This document shows positions 61,300 through 64,000 of a stretch of DNA of 64,000 nt, one piece after another. The notes beneath the pieces were generated by a model, which did no database searches, was not told the origin of the DNA, and worked only from the letters and a program-made list of their open reading frames with translations. The stretch spans positions 15,699,001 to 15,763,000 of the forward strand of contig JAMPIT010000258.1 in NCBI GenBank assembly GCA_026261815.1, read 5' to 3'. Each line of letters starts with the position of its first letter. Position 1 is the stretch's first letter. Position numbers and translations under genes: made by a program. The DNA is from Monarcha castaneiventris obscurior. Its lineage: Eukaryota; Chordata; Aves; Passeriformes; Monarchidae.

Positions 61300-64000
61300 A
61301 GGCCTGACAGCTCTGCGCATCGAACAAGAACCGTCCTATTTGTTGTTGTCTTCCTTTCCTCTGTCTGGCCAATGCGTTTGTCGTCTCAGCGAGTCAGTAA
61401 TCTTGTAGCAGCCTCTCTTTGCGCCCTGGCGGAGTTGTGCGAGTGGCGTCAGGCTGACTTTGTGCCCGTGTGCTCAGGGGTGAAACTCAGGCAGCTTCCT
61501 GGCTTCGGGTCCCTGGTGAATGCTGCAGTTGACCAGTTATGTAGGAGTGATTAAAGTGGACTTCCCTAAAGCTTAATTTCATGTTAATAATGTCATTAGT
61601 TATGCTGATAAGGTAAACTGTGTTTGATTTGGCCCCTAGTGTAGTCATTTAAAACTATACCTGTGAGGTAGTCCTAGAAAAAGCCAGAAGCTATATGATC
61701 ACTTATGGTTTCAAGTATTTAAGCTGTAAGTTCTGCTGACTCACAGCTTGCTTTCTTTGTTGAAAGGATAAGGTAAGGCATCAGTTATTTCAGATGTCTT
61801 GGAATTTTTCCTTACATACCTTCCTCACAGGGAGGGCAACGGATTAGGCCTTGTTGATCTGTATTGTTTAACTTAAACTTTCAAGAGAGCAGTGAAGGAA
61901 AAGCCCATGAATATTAAGTAGTGAAATATTACAGTACTTGTAGAATTTATTAAGCATTGTCTATCTATATTGTACGTGTTTTCTTTACTCTGTGTAGCTC
62001 AGCTGACAGTGTGGGGAATCGAAGAGTTATCCTGAAGAGCTTTTCTTCAGTATATGTGGCCCTGAGCAGGGCAAAGGACATGAAATGAAATGAGAGCAGA
62101 AAGGAGAATGATTATGGCAGAGAGCCAGCAGTTAGTATATGATATGGGGGGGGGGTGGTTTAAGGGTTTTCTCGTGTGTTTAAAATATTCTGTTGTAGTC
62201 AGATAACAAAATGTTTATGAGAGAGTTTTACATTAGCATATGTTACTATATTCTGAATTTTACATTGACGTAATGCAATTGACTTTTAACTTCAGTAGGA
62301 TTCATGTAACTTTTAGGAACTTGCTTGCTCCCTTACACTTTTGAGAGACGGGAGTTGCTGGTCTGACATGTATTTGTCTCCTCTTTCAGGAAAACAGAAT
62401 TTTCATGGGGACAAAACTTCCTTTTGTTTATTGCAAGTTACCAATACAGCTGTTGTTTGAAGTTAATGAAAAAGCATGTTGAATAATTTTTAGAGAGGGC
62501 CCAAGAGTGCTAAAGAAACATCCATCAGTATTTCCACATTGTAAAATAAACCTTGCAGAGCAGTATGTCACTGTCAAACAAGTCGTTTGCTAAGGGATTT
62601 CTGAAGGGGAGTGGAGGGAGAAATCTTGTCTTCCTTTAGCTGCTGCTGTGCCTGCTCTGCCAGATGTGCTACAGGTAGCAAAAGAGACTGTGGCACTAAT
62701 AATACTAGTTCAGCTTACAATACCTACTGCTAAAGCCGTAAAGCTTTACTCAGCTAGGATTAGGAATGGATGTTTCATGTGACTAAGGGGATAAGGTGTG
62801 GTTTATATGGGTCTCAGTGCTGCCTAGCTAAACGTTTCACACTGCTCTTGGTATTCTAAGTGCTAACCGTGGGCTGTATTTATCCTTAGGCATCCTTATA
62901 ATAGCTGTTAGCTGTTGTCTGTAAATAGTGTTATTCTGCTACTTGCTCTTGCAGTTACTCTTTTTAAAGATAAGTTAGCAGTCTGTGCTGTAGTTATGAA
63001 GCTGTTTGGTTCAGATATCCTGGGTAGCCGTGTAGAAGGGCGAGAAATGTAAAGTGGAGTTAATATTCTAATGTCTACATATGTTGTCTTTAATGTTTAA
63101 GTGGTATAGGTTATATAATTCCAATTAGAGTTTTACCAGACTTGGTGAGTGGGCTTCAGTTTATTGTTCTTACGCTTGGGTTTGGGGGTTATTTTCCCCA
63201 AGAGTTGTTAGTGTGCTACCAATGAGTTCTTGATTTAATTTTTAGCTAGTTGAAATCAAATTGGAATTCAGTATTGAACTAAAGTGTCATAATACTTATG
63301 AGTAGTTTCCCCAGCTATTTGATTTAAACTTCCTGATATGAAAAGGCTGTGCTTTGTGGTGGTGTAGTACCTTGGAAGGAAGGCAGATGATGCAGCTCTC
63401 AGTTAAGCTGTTACAGATGCAGTTTGAGGTATAGTGCTGACATACCCTCTTCTGATGCCCACCCGAGAGGATTCTAGGGTCTTTCAACAAGCAGAAGCGA
63501 ATTGTGGAGAACTTGTAATGCACTATTTTAAATTTATTCTCATTAGTGTTGTTCTGTTTCAAAATAATGTATTTGCAGACGCTGAAATAAATTATGTGAC
63601 TGCATTTCCATCATGAGGGCTCAGCTTCTAAGTATGTTTGGATGCTGTAAACTGGAATGCAATTTCTTATACTGAAATTGGGAATTTAGTTGACTGTGAG
63701 AAACTGAAGGGGTCCATTGATGCCAATAAAAATATGGTAGTTACACAATCTCGTTGCTACTAATTGTTAGTATAATTTAGACATTGTTACAAACGCTTTG
63801 TTTCTTTGTGAGATAATACTTTGAATTGTGGTTTTAGTTAGCAAAGTTTCAGTTTCATGGCACAACAGCTACAAAACTGGTCATGTAGTTTATTCAGGCT
63901 TAATTAAAGTGACATTGATTTTTAGAGCTCTTATTTCAAACCCCAGAAAATGTAACCCCTTATTTCCCAGGCATGATTGCCTTAGTTTCCTGGGGAAAAT
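61300..64000 (+). other. Probable first intron of the rightward gene
   Basis: G+C falls to background after 61550 and no coding exon is visible to the window edge. A good acceptor (TCTCCTCTTTCAG at 62377-62389) and a donor-like CAG/GTAGCA (62674) could bracket a noncoding exon, without further support. A nine-G run occurs near 62149-62157. Confidence 0.5.

Larger units (their letters stand above)
60000..61300 (+). promoter_or_regulatory. CpG island, promoter of a rightward gene
   Basis: A 1.3-kb very GC- and CpG-dense block. Plus-strand signals are a TATA-like TTATTTAAA at about 60323, an inverted CCAAT box ATTGG at 60560-60564 with TAACGTGAC just after, and two strong donors at 60466 (GCAG then GTGAGC) and 60717 (GCAG then GTAAGG). 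A minus-strand GTGAGCG donor at 60983 suggests possible divergent transcription. In remembered vertebrate synteny an LRRC8-family gene lies on this side of KYAT3, but no coding exon in the window can confirm it. Confidence 0.75.

Noticed and set aside
60327..61554. Several 140-220-codon frames on both strands in the right CpG island
   Set aside because: Compositional artefacts in a CpG island, with mutually overlapping frames, no recognisable family, and splice donors lying inside them.
62390..62673. Possible noncoding exon of the rightward gene
   Set aside because: Only a good acceptor and a mediocre donor support it. Such pairs are common by chance.
1..64000. tRNA, rRNA, snoRNA, CRISPR or prokaryotic elements
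   Set aside because: No convincing conserved boxes, cloverleaf signals or spaced direct repeats were seen on either strand. A hand scan cannot exclude small snoRNAs or microRNAs in introns.

Overview
This is vertebrate nuclear DNA, almost certainly from a bird and probably a songbird. The evidence is two multi-exon genes with GT-AG introns, compact introns, a CR1 LINE fragment, and two LTRs resembling endogenous retrovirus families common in passerine genomes. The bird assignment comes from remembered repeat families and has not been checked by a search.

Layout, left to right. (1) Positions 1-20068, minus strand: GTF2B, the general transcription factor TFIIB. Exons 1-6 (residues 1-272 plus one base) are present and the seventh exon lies beyond the left edge. 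(2) Positions 19440-20700: the GC-rich GTF2B promoter region. It is followed at 20761-21200 by an 11-copy minisatellite with an exact 40-bp period. (3) Positions 21200-24560: intergenic, with a 581-bp LTR at 23207-23787. (4) Positions 24856-45497, minus strand: the complete coding region of KYAT3 (CCBL2; kynurenine aminotransferase 3 / cysteine-S-conjugate beta-lyase 2). It has 13 coding exons, 453 codons and a mitochondrial presequence. A 1374-bp solo LTR with a perfect 5-bp target duplication (34641-36014) sits antisense in one intron. (5) Positions about 49560-50200: the KYAT3 promoter and 5' untranslated exon region, containing a four-copy 41-bp minisatellite and a 33-bp duplication that copies the probable first splice donor. 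(6) Positions 50200-59900: AT-rich intergenic DNA with one isolated CpG-enriched patch at 57300-57500. (7) Positions about 60000-61300: a strong CpG island that looks like the start of a plus-strand gene, with two good splice donors (60466 and 60717). No coding exon of that gene is in the window. From remembered vertebrate gene order it may be an LRRC8-family gene, but this is inference only.

The exon models were built by hand translation against known TFIIB and KYAT3 protein features. Exon lengths, phases and splice sites close exactly in both genes. GTF2B and KYAT3 are transcribed in the same direction, with the 3' end of KYAT3 about 4.8 kb upstream of the GTF2B start. They share no pathway: TFIIB acts in RNA polymerase II initiation, while KYAT3 is a mitochondrial PLP enzyme of kynurenine and sulfur amino acid metabolism. 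I found no RNA gene, CRISPR array or prokaryotic feature. The strongest candidates for unusual biology are the promoter-proximal tandem repeats, especially the 40-bp array with its conserved hairpin and G-run content, and the duplicated KYAT3 splice donor.
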